Shown here: piece after piece, positions 34,158-57,714 of the stretch
Numbering within the stretch: position 1 is the first letter of the stretch
How the letters are laid out: each line of letters begins with the position of its first letter
Assembly (NCBI GenBank): GCA_949752745.1
Contig: OX457031.1
Span: forward strand, 49,138,162 to 49,202,161
Source of the DNA: Protula sp. h YS-2021
Taxonomy: Eukaryota > Annelida > Polychaeta > Sabellida > Serpulidae
Direction of reading: 5' to 3'
DNA length: 64,000 bases
Position numbers and translations under genes: made by a program
The notes under the pieces: generated by a model
Told to the model about the DNA's origin: nothing
Database searches by the model: none
What the model saw: the letters and a program-made list of their open reading frames with translations, nothing else

Positions 34158-34482
34158 TTATTCCCCACAGGGTGGGGGGTGGGGGGGGGGGGGGAGGATA
34201 TATGCAACCCACCGCGTTTCGGTCTGTCATCAACAACTTGTTAACACGATAACTTAAAAACTGCTGCAAGGATTTGATGAAACTTGATATGTAGCTTCTA
34301 TGGAAACAAACACAGATCGATATTGTAAATGGGCCAGGTTCGTCCAAGGAAAATGCACCAGCTGGACTTAGAAAATTTCAGCTCTTGCTATATCTAAGGT
34401 TTACATTGATGGCCGTGTTTAACTGGTTGGTGGGGGGGGGGGGGGGGTGTGGGGAATATGTGGGCTAGGCACATTGCTCTAG
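34158..34482. mobile_element. MITE-like repeat, family 'CCCCACAGG', copy B
   Basis: Same left end (ttattccccacagg) and tail (ggggaatatgtgggct ... gctctagtt) as copy A at 12.2 kb, but with two long G runs (about 34,171-34,195 and 34,431-34,447). Confidence 0.65.
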
Positions 34483-34659
34483 TTGCATTTAACCTGCGTC
34501 ACTATATTACTTGATGCCGGGGTCATTTTGGTATACAACAATAGGTGTGGGAAAATGGAAACACCTTACAGGTACAAGTCTTCTTGTATCAGCTGAGGGC
34601 AATTAGTTATGTTTATATTCTCGTTTATTGGCAAAGGATTGGTACAGGCAAAGGCTAGG

Positions 34660-34880
34660 CATGGGCACAAGGTTGGTACGGGCAAAGGGTAGGCATGGGC
34701 AAAGGTAGGCATGGGCAAAGGGTAGGCATGGGCAAAGGTAGGCATGGGCAAAGGTAGGCATGGGCAAAGGTAGGCATGGGCAAAGGGTAGGCATGGGCAA
34801 AGGTAGGCATGGGCAAAGGGTAGGCATGGGCAAAGGTAGGCATGGGCAAAGGGTATGCATGGGCACAAGGTTGGTAAGGG
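34660..34880. repeat. 16/17-bp tandem repeat
   Basis: About eleven units of gggcaaaggtaggcat, alternating with a 17-bp form with one extra g. Followed by degenerate related sequence to 35,090. The unit lengths open spurious minus-strand frames rich in Pro, Cys and Leu. Confidence 0.85.
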
Positions 34881-35089
34881 CAAAGGGTAGCTACGAACCA
34901 AATGAGAGATTCGGGCAAAGGGCAGACAAGAGCGCAAACGATGAGCATGGGCGAAGCGGGCAAACAGCAGGCACGGGCAAGAGCAGGCACGCCAAAAGGC
35001 TTGGTACAGGCAGAGAGTAGCCAAGGACAAAAGGCAGGTATAGGCAAAGCAGGCACCAGCAAACGGAAGGCACGGGAAAAGGGCGAGCA

Positions 35090-35935
35090 CGGGCAAAGGT
35101 AAGGAACGCGCAGACGGCAGGCAGGGGCTAAAGTAAGGAATGCGCAGACGACAGGCAGGGGCCAAAGTAAGGAATGCGCAGACGGCAGGCAGGGGCTAAA
35201 GTAAGGAATGCGCAGACGGCAGGCAGGGGCCAAAGTAAGGAATGCGCAGACAGCAGGCAGGGGCTACAGTAAGGAATGCGCAGACGGCAGGCAGGGGCCA
35301 AAGTAAGGAATGCGCAGACGGCAGGCAGGGGCTAAAGTAAGGAATGCGCAGACGGCAGGCAGGGGCTACAGTAAGGAATGCGCAGGCGGCAGGCAGGGGC
35401 TAAAGTAAGGAATGCGCAGACGGCAGGCAGGGGCTAAAGTAAGGAATGCGCAGACGGCAGGCAGGGGCTAAAGTAAGGAATGCTGCGCAGACGGCAGGCA
35501 GGGGCTAAAGTAAGGAATGCGCAGACGGCAGGCAGGGGCTAAAGTAAGGAATGCGCAGACGGCAGGCACGGGCTAAAGTAAGGAATGCGCAGACGGCAGG
35601 CAGGGGCCAAAGTAAGGAATGCGCAGACGGCAGGCAGGGGCTAAAGTAAGGAATGCGCAGACGGCAGGCAGGGTCTAAAGTAAGGAATGCGCAGACGGCA
35701 GGCAGGGGCTAAAGTAAGGAATGCGCAGACGGCAGGCAGGGGCTAAAGTAAGGAATGCGCAGACGGCAGGCAGGGGCTAAAGTAAGGAATGCGCAGACGG
35801 CAGGCAGGGGCTAAAGTAAGGAATGCTGCGCAGACGGCAGGCAGGGGCTAAAGTAAGGAATGCTGCGCAGACGGCAGGCAGGGGCTAAAGTAAGGAATGC
35901 GCAGACGGCAGGCACGGGCTAAAATGACAGGCACG
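35090..35935. repeat. 35-bp tandem repeat, about 24 units
   Basis: Unit: taaggaatgcgcagacggca then ggcaggggctaaag. Nearly identical copies, with a 3-bp insertion (tgctgcgc for tgcgc) in at least three units. Evolved from or next to the 16/17-bp array, sharing 'ggca' and 'gggc' words. Confidence 0.9.
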
Positions 35936-35940
35936 GGGAT

Positions 35941-36620
35941 TTAAGGAAAAAAAATGTTTTCCACGTTTTATAGTTTTATTTCACAACAACAACTGCCCAT
36001 AATTTTATTCCACACATAACAGTACAATACTAAAAAATCAAGAAATCGGAGACCTGAGTTGAAACATAACAAAACAAATCATTAGAATAAGGAGACGTGT
36101 ATATTCTATCACCTTATCTGATTATCACATAAGCTTTTAATCACACTGAGATTAATCGACAAACTCCTCCAGATATATTACGTCATAGACGACACTGGCT
36201 GGAGAATCAACTTGCATCAATTATTGACACGAACTACTTCAGTTTTGGGGTTTATGTTTACATTCATATTGCACAATGTTTCACCAGTTTTACACAAATT
36301 TGACTCGGATATAGCAACAGTACACACGCTTCGGGCATCTGAATTAAGACAGGTGTCCCAACCAGCTATGACAGAAAATTTTTCGGCAAACTTTCACCAA
36401 CAGAGTTGTCTTGGTTCAAATGCTGTTACTTTAAGGTCGAATGTCAGTTTTTACCTGATGATTATTTTTGATATTCATTTTGGAATATTGATTTCATATA
36501 ACACTTATGGGTGATCCACGGAGCACAAGTGTGCGAGAAAACTGACTACTTGAGCGTTTTTCCCCAACTTCCCTAGCGCAGTATTGCCTCTCTCTTTACT
36601 TCACGTCTATAATGCAATAT
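35941..36620. other. No gene seen between the convergent genes
   Basis: AT-rich non-coding stretch downstream of both the ZNF830-like and sirtuin genes. A 100-codon plus-strand frame at 36,212-36,514 has no recognisable features and is taken as chance. Confidence 0.4.
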
Positions 36621-36621
36621 T

Positions 36622-47200
<10,579 letters not shown>

Positions 47201-47466
47201 ATCTTTCGTTCAACACTGCAATGGACTGAAATATAAAGAATCAACACTACTACATGCACACTAACTAAGAGAAAACTCATTATTTGAACTCTGTATATTT
47301 TTCTGACAGAGCAACGCGTTCTATTGTTCAGTCCATAGAGGTCAACTTTCTACGTTCTGCGGCTCGAATTCCACACAGCAGACCCAATTATACAAACATG
47401 TACTGAATGACCACGCCCACTTATCCCTTTTTGCAAAACAGGCGTATTTCTAATAGACAGCACTTC

Positions 47467-47926
47467 CAGTGTTTTCCCCAGCTTTTGGGTCCAAAATTTT
47501 CAGTGCGTGATTTTTGGACATGAATGCGTGATTTTTTTTACAGGAGTATGAGCCTATATGTAACACTTAAGCGTCCATACCTTACTGAAATAAGCACATG
47601 TCATTAAAGTGAAACCACTGGGATGTTTAGGTGCCTGTGGAGGTGTTTAGTTGCTACCATAATGCGACACAAGCGTTTCTAGTTTGTCGTTACCCCATAC
47701 GGCTTGTTCTTCTTTTGAAAGAAATGAAATAGGCCTCATAGAATTGGGGTGTGTAAAATCAGCAAGTGTACATAAAACTTGAATGAAAAAAAAAAAATTT
47801 TCAAAAAAAATCACGCACTGATCTTACGCAGGTGCGTGATTTTGCGGCACCAGTGCGTGATTTTCACGCACTGGGAGTCGGCCGAGTGCGTGATGACAAA
47901 AAAAAGGGACTCTGGGAAAAACACTG
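47467..47926. mobile_element. hAT-type MITE upstream of the sirtuin start
   Basis: Left cagtgttttcccc, right gggaaaaacactg. The inside has several 'agtgcgtgattttt' words in both orientations. No coding capacity. It lies about 270 bp upstream of the first coding exon, in the likely promoter or 5' UTR intron. Confidence 0.65.
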
Positions 47927-47939
47927 CATTTCTGTTATT

Positions 47940-48265
47940 TTTTTTTTCGTTCAAGTGGAGAAAAGTAAGCAGCTTCGCACACGACTTTCGCAGAAAATAT
48001 TTGCATTTCGACCTAATTCGGTGGGGGTAAAGTTAAAAGGGAATGACAGCAAAACAAACTGGTAAAAGTCCACAAAATTCCATCTGACCAGAAGCTGGCT
48101 GTATTAAAAGATCATGTGATGGTTTTGTATATTCTAGAGTGTGCATCTTGAAAGGAAATTAAAATTTTGATGTTTAATCCCTTATCAGTTCTTTATAATT
48201 TAATCAATAAAATTGCAGTCAAGCCGATACTTCCACCGGAAACATCCGAAAGCACGAAATGGCTA
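47940..48265. repeat. Copy 3 of the ATAAGCCAATT-type family
   Basis: Contains 'gcatttcgacctaattcggt', 'ctggtaaaagtccacaaaat' and 'aacatccgaaagcacgaa' in the same order as the 45.3 kb element. Ends are degenerate. Confidence 0.6.
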
Positions 48266-48699
48266 CAAGCTTCAACGCTCAGCTGTCAAATGTTTTTTTT
48301 TTTTTTCATGTTTCGGGTTTTAAATGTCACGCGACCAGCCAAATGACCAAAAATTTAATTGAAGGAGTAATCGCAACGTGATTCAGTAAAAAAGTAAAAA
48401 ATGTCTGTTTATAAAATCTATTTCAAAGTTTTATGCAATAAACCAGTTCGTGCTCTCGAATATTTCTCGAATATTTCTGCTTGATGTGTCGATAAGTATT
48501 GATATAACGCAAACAACGTTTTCTCTAACTCCAAGAAGCGGTCCGCTACTGAGGTAGGACCTGATAAAAAATATGCCAAGTATAAATAATGAAGAACTGA
48601 CTTGGAGCTATGTTTTCTCTAGTACTAGATGACTCTTGCATCCTTCCTAAGACCTTTCTGTCCTAGAAGATGGAAAGGATCCTCTGGGAGGGACTTCGT

Positions 48700-49164
48700 A
48701 TAAGCCAAATCACATTTTGGTATTTCCAATAAAATGCGCAAGAATTTTGTATTTCGACTGCGAGGAAACCGGGAAAAAAATAAAAAATGATAGAAAATAT
48801 AAGCCAAATCACATTTTCGGTGTTTCGAATAAAATGCGCAAGAATTTTGAATTTCGACTGCGTGGGAAGCGGGTAAAGAAATGAAAGAAATGATAGAAAA
48901 ATATGGAAGAAATATCGCAAAAACAGCTCATACTCGGAACATAAAAGAAAATGAAACTTGAAACCATTTGTTAAAACTTTTAATAAGTTTTTGAAATATC
49001 AAACGGGTTGTTAAAAACCCGATTGCTCTTTGGTGCAAGAGAAATTTGACATTTAGGCGAAATCTCTCTATCATTTCTTTCATTTTTTACCCGGTTAATT
49101 TATTCGAAACGCAGGAATTTTTGCGCATTTTTATTGGGAACGCCCAAAGTGTGATTTGGCTTAT
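48700..49164. mobile_element. MITE pair with ATAAGCCAAATCACA termini
   Basis: Left ends at 48,700 and 48,799 (ataagccaaatcacatttt); a right end at 49,140-49,164 (aaagtgtgatttggcttat). The inside shares 'aaaatgcgcaagaatttt' with its inverse 'aatttttgcgcatttttatt'. A second, degenerate right end follows at about 49,375, pointing to tandem or nested insertion. Confidence 0.75.
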
Positions 49165-49379
49165 AGAAGAAATATTGCAAAAACAGCTTTAAATCTTTCA
49201 TAAATTTTTAAAATAGCATACGGGTTGTTAAAAACTCAATTGCTCTTTGGGGTAAGAGAAATTTGAGATTTAGACGTAATCTCTCTATCATTTCTTTCAT
49301 TTTTAACCGGTTATTTTTATTCGAAACGCAGCATTTTTGCGCGTTTTTATTGGGAACGCCCAGTGATTTGGATCACCAG

Positions 49380-50780
49380 TTAGCTCCAAGAAGCGGTACT
49401 CTACAAAGTTTCCGGGCACCGCTTCAAAGCCTCGCTATATAACGATAAGCAAGTCAACTGTGCTCGCTCTGAGGCACTCCCGTGGCTACTTTATGCTCGA
49501 ATCAGCGACCCATAAGTTTTTTATTGGCATTTACTAAAGGCCCTCAAAGTACAACGGTAATGATATACAACTTCTGTGTTACGCTTTCTTTAAAAGAAAA
49601 TAGCACGGAAATAACTACAATTCTCCCGCAATAATTGACATTTGTTTGTATGCAGGGAGCATACTTTATTACGTGAAAGAGAAACAATAACTTTTGCAAT
49701 TATCCACCAAAAAACTTTTGAATTAATATTCCAAAAGGAACGTAAAAATAAAACGTCAAATATTGTGGGTATATAAAATAAATTCATACATAACTCTGCA
49801 TTTATCAACTATTTTAGTATATACTTTACAAATAAATTATGACCCCTTTATTTCAATTTTTGGTCATCTGACTTTGGTCATGTGACATTTAAAGGCCGGA
49901 ATGTATACGAACATTTGACAGGTGGGTGCAGAAGCTAATTTTTCTGCACTTTTATGAACAAATAAAAAATATACAGCTCACTAAAAATTGTGCCTGTTTT
50001 GCAAAAAGGGTATTTTGTGCATGAACTTTCAATAAATGTTTGAATTATTGGGACTGGTCTGCAGGATTCGTGCCTCAAAACATATGAAGTTGACCCCTAT
50101 TAGTGGAACAATGGAAGGCTTCGTAGCTCTGACAGAGAGATATACGATGTTATACAAGTCAGAGCTACTCGGAGCAAGATCACCAGTATGTTTTGTCTTA
50201 TATAATTTTGTCCCAAAAATGGCACTGCATTTTTTAATCAATATTGATCTACAATTCTGTAATTTAAACAAAAACAAAGTAAAGGAGAAAAGGTTCACTC
50301 TTTAAAATACCGGATGGATTATCTATGGATAAAATTGTGAGCGATAATAGGTGTATCTGTCTTATTTGCTACCCACACAACTACGGTATGTGCTGTAGGA
50401 ATGCCATGTTTGGTAATGCTCTTTCGTCTTTTCTGTTTCAGAATACAAAAATCTGCCTCTCCAGAATTTCGTGATTTATCGCTTGCTATTTGTGATCGGA
50501 TCTTAACTGGAATTCAAAACCACAGAAATTCTATAAAATTGACCAAATAAAACAAAAAATGACCTTTATACGTTAAAATTTCACATCAAACCGGTTGCGC
50601 AAGCTCTTTAACCAATGTTTCGCTGTTTAGCGAGTCGTTACTTAGAATCTAGTACAGGGGAAAGAACGATAAGATAAATTATATATCTATATATATGACT
50701 CATAAATTCTTATTCTCATGTGTAATGATTTAATTGTGTATTTCAGTTGTCATCAGAGAAACAATAACGGTGAAAAAAAA
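49380..50780. other. No gene seen
   Basis: AT-rich. Two overlapping ~89-codon frames at 50,029-50,305 lie on opposite strands and show no family features; they are taken as chance. Confidence 0.4.
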
Positions 50781-50929
50781 TTTTGTCATAAAGATACACA
50801 TACCTTCAGATTAAATGTTGGAAAGAAAGATAACTCCCCAAAAAATAAAAAAAAATCTTGTTGATACTTGGTTGGATGAGCTAAGCAATGGAGTAGGGTT
50901 GGACAAAACGAAAAGAACAAAGAGAAGGA

Positions 50930-51010
50930 GAAGGGTGTTGAAGAAGAAGAAGAAAAAGAAGAAGACGAAGACGAAGAAGGAGAAAAGAAGAAAGAGAAAT
51001 AGCAAAAAGC
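50930..51010. repeat. Purine-rich (GAA/AAG)n tract
   Basis: Low-complexity A/G sequence of about 80 bp. The Lys/Arg frame on plus and the Phe/Ser frame on minus are artefacts. Confidence 0.8.
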
Positions 51011-51059
51011 AACAACAGAAAGACTACTGTGTTTTGTGGGTTTTTTTTTAAATTTTATT

Positions 51060-54000
51060 AGCCTTTTATTGATCGATTTAAAAAAATGTTCATACAGAAT
51101 CAATCTTCTGCGTCAGGCAATAGTCTTTGCTTTTTAATTGGTATGTGTCGAACCCCGACTTCCACAATAATTCAAATTTCTACCTTCCATCCTGGTGACC
51201 TGGTGGCCTGTTTTAATTGATAACAAAAAGGTAGATTTATAGCTCACTACTAGCTCGTTAATGCAAATCGATTTAGTGTCAATTAAATTCTCTTTTTTTT
51301 TTTTTGCAATATTATAGTTTTGGCAATAGTATCAATTAAATAAATTTGTTTCAATGGAATGGCAGAGCAAAATGAATCACCGTTGAGACCTGATGAACAA
51401 TTAGTACGCACAAAATTGTAAAATATTATGGAGAAAAGTCGGTAAACGATGGTCTAGCTTTCTAATATTCTGAGCTCTGGTTGTTTTATATTAAAAGAAC
51501 TCAAGGTTTGGAATCAGGGAATGGAGGAATAAACAAGCTTCCAGGTTCCAAGTATAAACTATGTGAGTAAAGGGGATGAAATCCTTTGCAATTAACTAAA
51601 AATGTACAGTTGATTTATAAATCAGTTTGAGAAAATGTCCCAAATATATTTGTTTACACAACATAACAGGCTAAATTTTGTCAAGAAAAATTCTTTTTTC
51701 ATTTTTTCTTACTTGTTTCTTTGGTTTTTGCTTTCCTAGATGACTGAGTTTCTATGTTTCTATGAATTGTGATCTTATTTGTGCGAATGACACAATAAAA
51801 GACTAAAACCCTGCGTCTGCATGATAAAACTGTTTAATTAATAGACAAAACTTAACCTAGTGATTACAGTGAACCACTTAATTATATAATTTACAAAAGA
51901 ATTGGCATTATCACGTTATTATGTTTACCCATAGTGGTCTCATACTCAGGTTACTTTTGAACATACTGCATTTCCAAAATTCCTGCGAAAAGTAATGTTG
52001 CAAATACAGCCTGCTTTTTGCACACTGAACACCCAAATGAAACAAGCAATTTTCATCCTTCTAATAAAGAAAATTTACTTGCATCGAAGAAATTTCAGAA
52101 ATTCTTTAAACCTCTCAGCATTATTGCTGGAAAGATGTGAAAAAGGAAAAGAATTTATTGGTATTTAAGAAATACCTGAATCCGATACAAACATACCAGC
52201 ACCATAATCTATCACAGTTTTAATGCAAACACACTTGATCAAAACTGAGTTGTTGCGTCAGCAAATGTAGCCAAATCGGTCTTTATTTTTTGACGGAATT
52301 AGTTGTTATTGTGGTCCCGACTGGTCAACACTGTTTTCAAACATGCAAACTAAATATATAAATCAAATAAATTTCAAAGATTATATAATTTTTAGAATTC
52401 TTTCTCTATCGGTGGATATTAGATAAACCCGCACAAACACCATTCTGAAAAGCAAGCTTGTTTGTGTAAATAGGTAATAGATGTGCTTTAGTAAATTCAA
52501 GCATAAATATATCGTGTGATATTGTTAAAAAATGCGTAATTTTATTAAAATAAACGAATGGGAGAATTTTTGGCCAAGGATGGTTGTTACTTTGGTTTTT
52601 TGCGGTTAACAAAGTATTTATATGATTTGTTCTTTGAAAAAGAGTTGTTTTACTCTGATACCTTATCCAAAATAGTTTTGTGAAGGGTATACAGTTGGTG
52701 TTTGATTTTTATTCTTTTTCATAAAATGTAAATGCCGGTTTCTGGGACAGTGTTTTATTAATTTTGCTATGTTTTAATTACTTTCAAAAGTCTTTAGTAG
52801 AAAGAAATTAACAATTGTTAACAAGCACAAATTGAAACAAATTATTGAAGGTTAACTGTTTTTGTTCAGTTGTATCAAAGATAAAACGGAAAAATGCAAA
52901 AGTATTTCTTAATAACTCTTACAAATAAAACAAACCAAGTATATTATTTGCCTTTTATCAAATTTTGGTAAAATGGCGAACGACTGGATTAAAAAATAAA
53001 TATGTTATGGGTACTTCTTCTTTTTTAACACTAGCTGTAACTAAAACCAGTTACCCTAAATGTATCGTGTAAACTAAGCTTATTATCACTCTGTCTATGA
53101 AGATTGTCTCCCCGCTTAACCGAACTAGATCTGTCTACCTGTCGGCGCCACGCCAGTTTTTACTTTCAGAGGGATATTTAAAAAGATGAAATGCTAGATG
53201 ATTAACCACTTTCGCAGGGAATTTGTTTCCTCGAATTTGATGAAAAGTAAAATTTATTCAATCGCAAAACTGAAAAATTTTCATCTCCCGAAATTCTTTC
53301 CTTATGAAAGTTTCTCCATAGCTGTTAATCTGCTAAGGAATGAGCAATTATATGTGGAGTCATTTGAGTGAAAGCAGCACATTTTCTTGAACTTTTAAGT
53401 TATTTTAAAGTTTTCAACCTTTTTGAATATGAGGAAGAATGTTCCTAAATGTATTCAAACGCTAACCCTCAACTTAAATTAAAGTTATGCAAAGCTTTAC
53501 TTTGTTGCTGAGCCTAGTTCATTAAGTATAAGGCCTAATGTGCCAAGTTATATTTTTCATAACTTATTAGCGCTCAGTTCTTCTTATGTCTTACTTATGA
53601 GCATCCACGTTAATAACATTAATTCCAATGCATCGCTTAACTCGTCATATTAACTTTTATGTAAAGCACTTTTAAGTAAACAATTATGTAAGAAAGACAT
53701 TTTTGTGTTTAGTTTCTTAACCCTCATGCAAATTTCTGCACATAGCAAGATATTATTATTATTATTTGTCTTGAAAACAATCATTTAGATAGTCTTATAT
53801 TCTTCCTCTTTACAATAGTAAAGAGTGTTTCTTTTAATTTTGCATTATCATTTTTACAAAGTTGTAGAACAGCGAGTTTAAGTACTTCTTTGAATAGTAC
53901 TTAATTTTTCTTGTGTTCTAATGTCAATAATGCTAATAATAAAAATTTGTATGTCTAAGGCACACTTTATTGATCACAACTCAATGAAATGACTACGCAA

Positions 54001-55550
54001 TCAATTTGCATATGACACCGATTCATGTTAAAATTTACACTTCCCTCAGAGCATATCAAATGGAAAACAAGAAAAAGTTTCAAACAAACCAAGAACTGGC
54101 ACATTTCATTCTTTTAAAGCGGAATTTTCTAGCGCTATATAGTTGCTGTAGCAAAACTGGCCCTACAATGAATTCCAAATGCGTCAAGATCTGGCGAATA
54201 AATATGGCTTATTGATGACAGACTACACCCGAATGGAAATTCGTTTCGACAGTTAAAAGTTCAAGATAACCTGTAGTGTGTATATTTTGGCTGAAAATAA
54301 AGATTTTAGGTATAAAAATCAGTGAACAATTGGATAAGGTAAGTCTTTGATAATTTAACTTCTACGTAAATATTTCATTACTCGGCCTAGGCAGACGAGC
54401 GATACATATCAAAGCGTGTGCTTGAAGTGCTGTATTGTTTTGAAGAAGAATACTGAATCAACATGTAAAATCGCTCCTTGTGTTATCAACGGAAAGAGTT
54501 GAATATTTAACCAAATATAAGAGACATGTATTAATAATAGTACTAACACCAAAGTAGATAATAACTTAACTGAACTAAACTTGTTTTATTCATCTTAAGC
54601 TTTTTTGTTGTTGTAGATTGACTCCAAATGACTAATCAAAAAAGCCGAAAGGAAGTTAATGCCGTGAATGTTAGTAACGAATGTAATGATAAAAAAATAA
54701 AACGAATGAAATAAGAAGAAAATACGTAAATGCAGTAAAGAAGAATGTATTTTGAATTATTTTTAAGATGCAATGAAACACTTAAATGTCTAGATATATG
54801 TATGCTAAAAATTAGTTATGATTAAATGTGAAACAGCCTATTGAAAGTCCATTTCTCTATCTACTCAGTCTCCGTAGCAAATTATTTCTAAATTTCATAT
54901 GATTTGTATATACCTTTTACCGGTCTTTGTAAGTAATTTCAATTGAATATATCGCAAATATGACTATAAAAATAAAGACAAAAGAGTTTGGGAAATTTAA
55001 TATTTTTGAGTGACAATATATAAATTACTTAATTATAAATTCTGTTGTATAATTATCATTCATTAAAATATTTATTTAGACATCGTTTTCTTAAATCTAT
55101 GAATGGTTTATTGCAGTCTCAAATAATGGAATAGAATGAAATGAACATTTGGAAAATGATCCGATTTTCAAGGCTCCATATAACATATGTACATTGAAGA
55201 TGGGTTGAAAAGTTTCTGCAATAACGTGCTGCGCAAAATCGCATACTTCCACACAAAATACTGAATTGCCGTAACATCCAAATAGAATGTGCAAGCTTTA
55301 TTAAAATGTCCATGGAACCATATTTACTGTGTTTAAAAGACACTCATCCCCCCAAAAAATCTCCATATTTCTAAGAAAATCAAATTTGTTTGAATGTGGG
55401 TAAACAAAGCAACAGTTTTCTGTATCGGAAACTGCTACAGCCGGAAGTCTGCATTGTTACCACGAAACAAGAAAACAAATAGTATGCACTTCACAATCGT
55501 GTTCTCTATTTTCTTTGACTATTGTTCTCTTTGACTTCGGGTGTCATGTA
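51060..55550. other. Long AT-rich region, no gene or repeat recognised
   Basis: No frame over about 75 codons, no conserved motif and no tandem structure apart from short A/T and ATT tracts (for example near 53,750). It may be a large intron, intergenic DNA or old decayed repeats. Confidence 0.4.
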
Positions 55551-56331
55551 TATATGTTACAGAGTATGGTTCAAATCAGCGAATGTGTGAACTCGCTGAA
55601 ATTTCCAGCGAATTTACACATTCGCTGATTTTAAGCCACAAATATTTAACACATTCGCTGAAATTTGCCTGGCTTTTGATGAACCTTTGATTGTCAGTTA
55701 CACCTGCCGATTGACTCATATTTGACACATATTTGACACACTCGCTGAAATTTGCCTGACTTTTGATGAAGCTTTGGTTGTCGATTACACCTCCCGATTG
55801 CTTTCAAGTATAACAAAAAGGGTAGTATTATCCAATTAATAGCTGTTGATTCTTATTCGACTGTCTAAAAAGGACGCAATTAAGGTGTAAAGGAATTAAG
55901 CCTAAGCACTACTCGGGGTTTAACAATTAGTATTATGATTTATGCTAAGAGGTGCACAATTGCAATTATGCTTTATTGCAATCACATTTAGAATACTCAT
56001 TGGCTCTTTACGTCTATAAATATTATGTTTAGAAGGAAAACGCTCACAATTCTTTATCTCATTATTCAACTTTTATTCTAGAACAGTAATTTTCACAAAA
56101 AGTAATATACTACATTTATTTCCACTTACGCATGATTTTACATGCATTCAATATCTTTGTTGAGCTCGTACAGTCAATGCAACTGAATAAATTAAATATT
56201 CCAACTTGTCGATTTTTAAAGAAACAAATAATAGCAACGCGAGCAGCTTTAAACTTACAAATACAAATATTACTTCTCAGTCACAACAAATAGTTTTTTT
56301 TCTTGGGAGCCATGGGGGGGGGGGGGGCATT

Positions 56332-56720
56332 TTAAACCTTGTTTAGCCGAGTAAGCCTGAAGTGGCAGCGCGAGTTGGATTTGACCTTTGCCTTGAAACA
56401 TTTACATCTGTTTGACTGGCATCTTTTCGCTCCTGAACAGTTGCACTTAACAAAGCCCTGACCATCACATTTGGATCCTAACTGGACTGCTTGGCGTAAT
56501 GAAACCTTGGTCGTAAGTTGCACGTCACTTTCGAGAACACAAATCAAATTGATTGCGACTGTATTTCCCTTTCAGTACACCTGCTAGAACAGCAACCTGG
56601 TAAGGTCATTCTCATCGCGAATCTAGACAATTCTAACTATGTTTTGTGGATCTCTGTCGACCAAAGGAACAGGAATTGTAACGTTATCGCCTGGTTCAGC
56701 AGCTATGGACATGTGTAATG
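56332..56720 (-). pseudogene. KRBA2/Ginger-like integrase C-terminal relic with CXC-type Cys-rich domain
   Basis: The minus strand first reads SIAAEPGDNVTIPVPLVDRD, then IRDENDL after a stop. Next, in frame to the end, comes VSLRQAVQLGSKCDGQGFVK followed by CNCSGAKRCQSNRCKCFKAK, with final CH. The Cys pattern C-x-C-x5-C-x4-C-x-C is the Cys-rich tail of transposon-derived integrases annotated in animals as KRAB-A domain-containing protein 2-like. The integrase core is missing. At least two stops interrupt it. Confidence 0.65.
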
Positions 56721-56730
56721 AACAATCATA

Positions 56731-57714
56731 TGGGATGCCATTTTCACATTTGTTAGGGAATTATTGATCTCAAGAATTAATTTTTGATCTCAAAAATTGA
56801 TTTTTTGACATCAAGAATTAATTTTCGATCTATAAAAATCCAAATTTTGATATCAAGAATTAATTTTTGCTATTTGTAATTGTATTTTTGATATCTCTAA
56901 ATGTATTCTTGTATGGCATGCCGTTTTCACATTTATTAGGGAATTTTTGATATCAAGAATTAATTTTTGATCTCAAAAATCCATATTTTGATATCAAGAA
57001 CTCATTTTTGCTATCTGTTATTGTATTTTTGATATCTCTAAAAATGTATTCTTGATCTCAAAAAATAATTTTTGATGTCAATTAAATTTTGGAGATGAAA
57101 ATTTGAATTATTGAGATCAATAATAACAACACAATTTTTGATCTCAAGAAATGCTTATTTTTTGTATAGTAAAAAATTAAAATAAAGATTCTGTATACAA
57201 GGACAGCCATTGTTTATTTACAAATGCGTGTTTCTAAATTTTTTATTTTAAAAAATAGACTGATATTTTTATGTCAAAAATCAGTTTTTGAGATCAAAAA
57301 ATCGTTTGCAGATTTCAAAATACAAATTAAAAAAAAGTATCAGTCTGAATAATGATATCTGAAATAAATTCTTGGTATCAATATATAGAAAATCAATTAT
57401 TGAGCTCAAAATTGATATTTTGCTCTCAAATATTTCATTTTTGCTATCAAGAATTGAATTTTTGATCTCAAAAAATCAATTTTAGATATCATTAAATCAT
57501 TTTTGATATCAATAAATATTTCTTGATATCTCTAAATATTTATTGATATCAAAAATTATTTTTTGAGATCAAGAATACATTTAGAGATATCAAAAATACA
57601 ATTACAGATAGCAAAAATGAATTCTTGATATCAAAATATGGATTTATTGAGATCAAAAATTAATTCTTGATATCAATAATTCACTAATAAATGTGAAAAC
57701 GGCATTCCATAAAC
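56731..57714. mobile_element. Palindromic 'GATATCAAGAATT' repeat element with ~38-bp TIRs
   Basis: The left end atgggatgccattttcacat is mirrored at the right end by tgtgaaaacggcattccat. The body is made of 'tttttgatatcaagaattaa' and 'ttgatctcaaaaa' words. A second left end occurs at 56,914 and an extra right end near 58,050. The segment at 57,085-57,210 reappears inverted at 57,725-57,860. The structure is nested and self-complementary. Confidence 0.75.

Noticed and set aside
34566..35233. Pro/Cys/Leu-rich minus-strand frames of ~190-200 codons
   Set aside because: Translations of the 16/17-bp and 35-bp minisatellites; composition and periodicity are explained by the repeats.
36212..36514. 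100-codon plus-strand frame between the convergent genes
   Set aside because: No recognisable domain and untypical composition; nothing supports transcription.
50029..50305. Overlapping 89-codon frames on both strands
   Set aside because: No start context, family motif or splice support; AT-rich chance frames.
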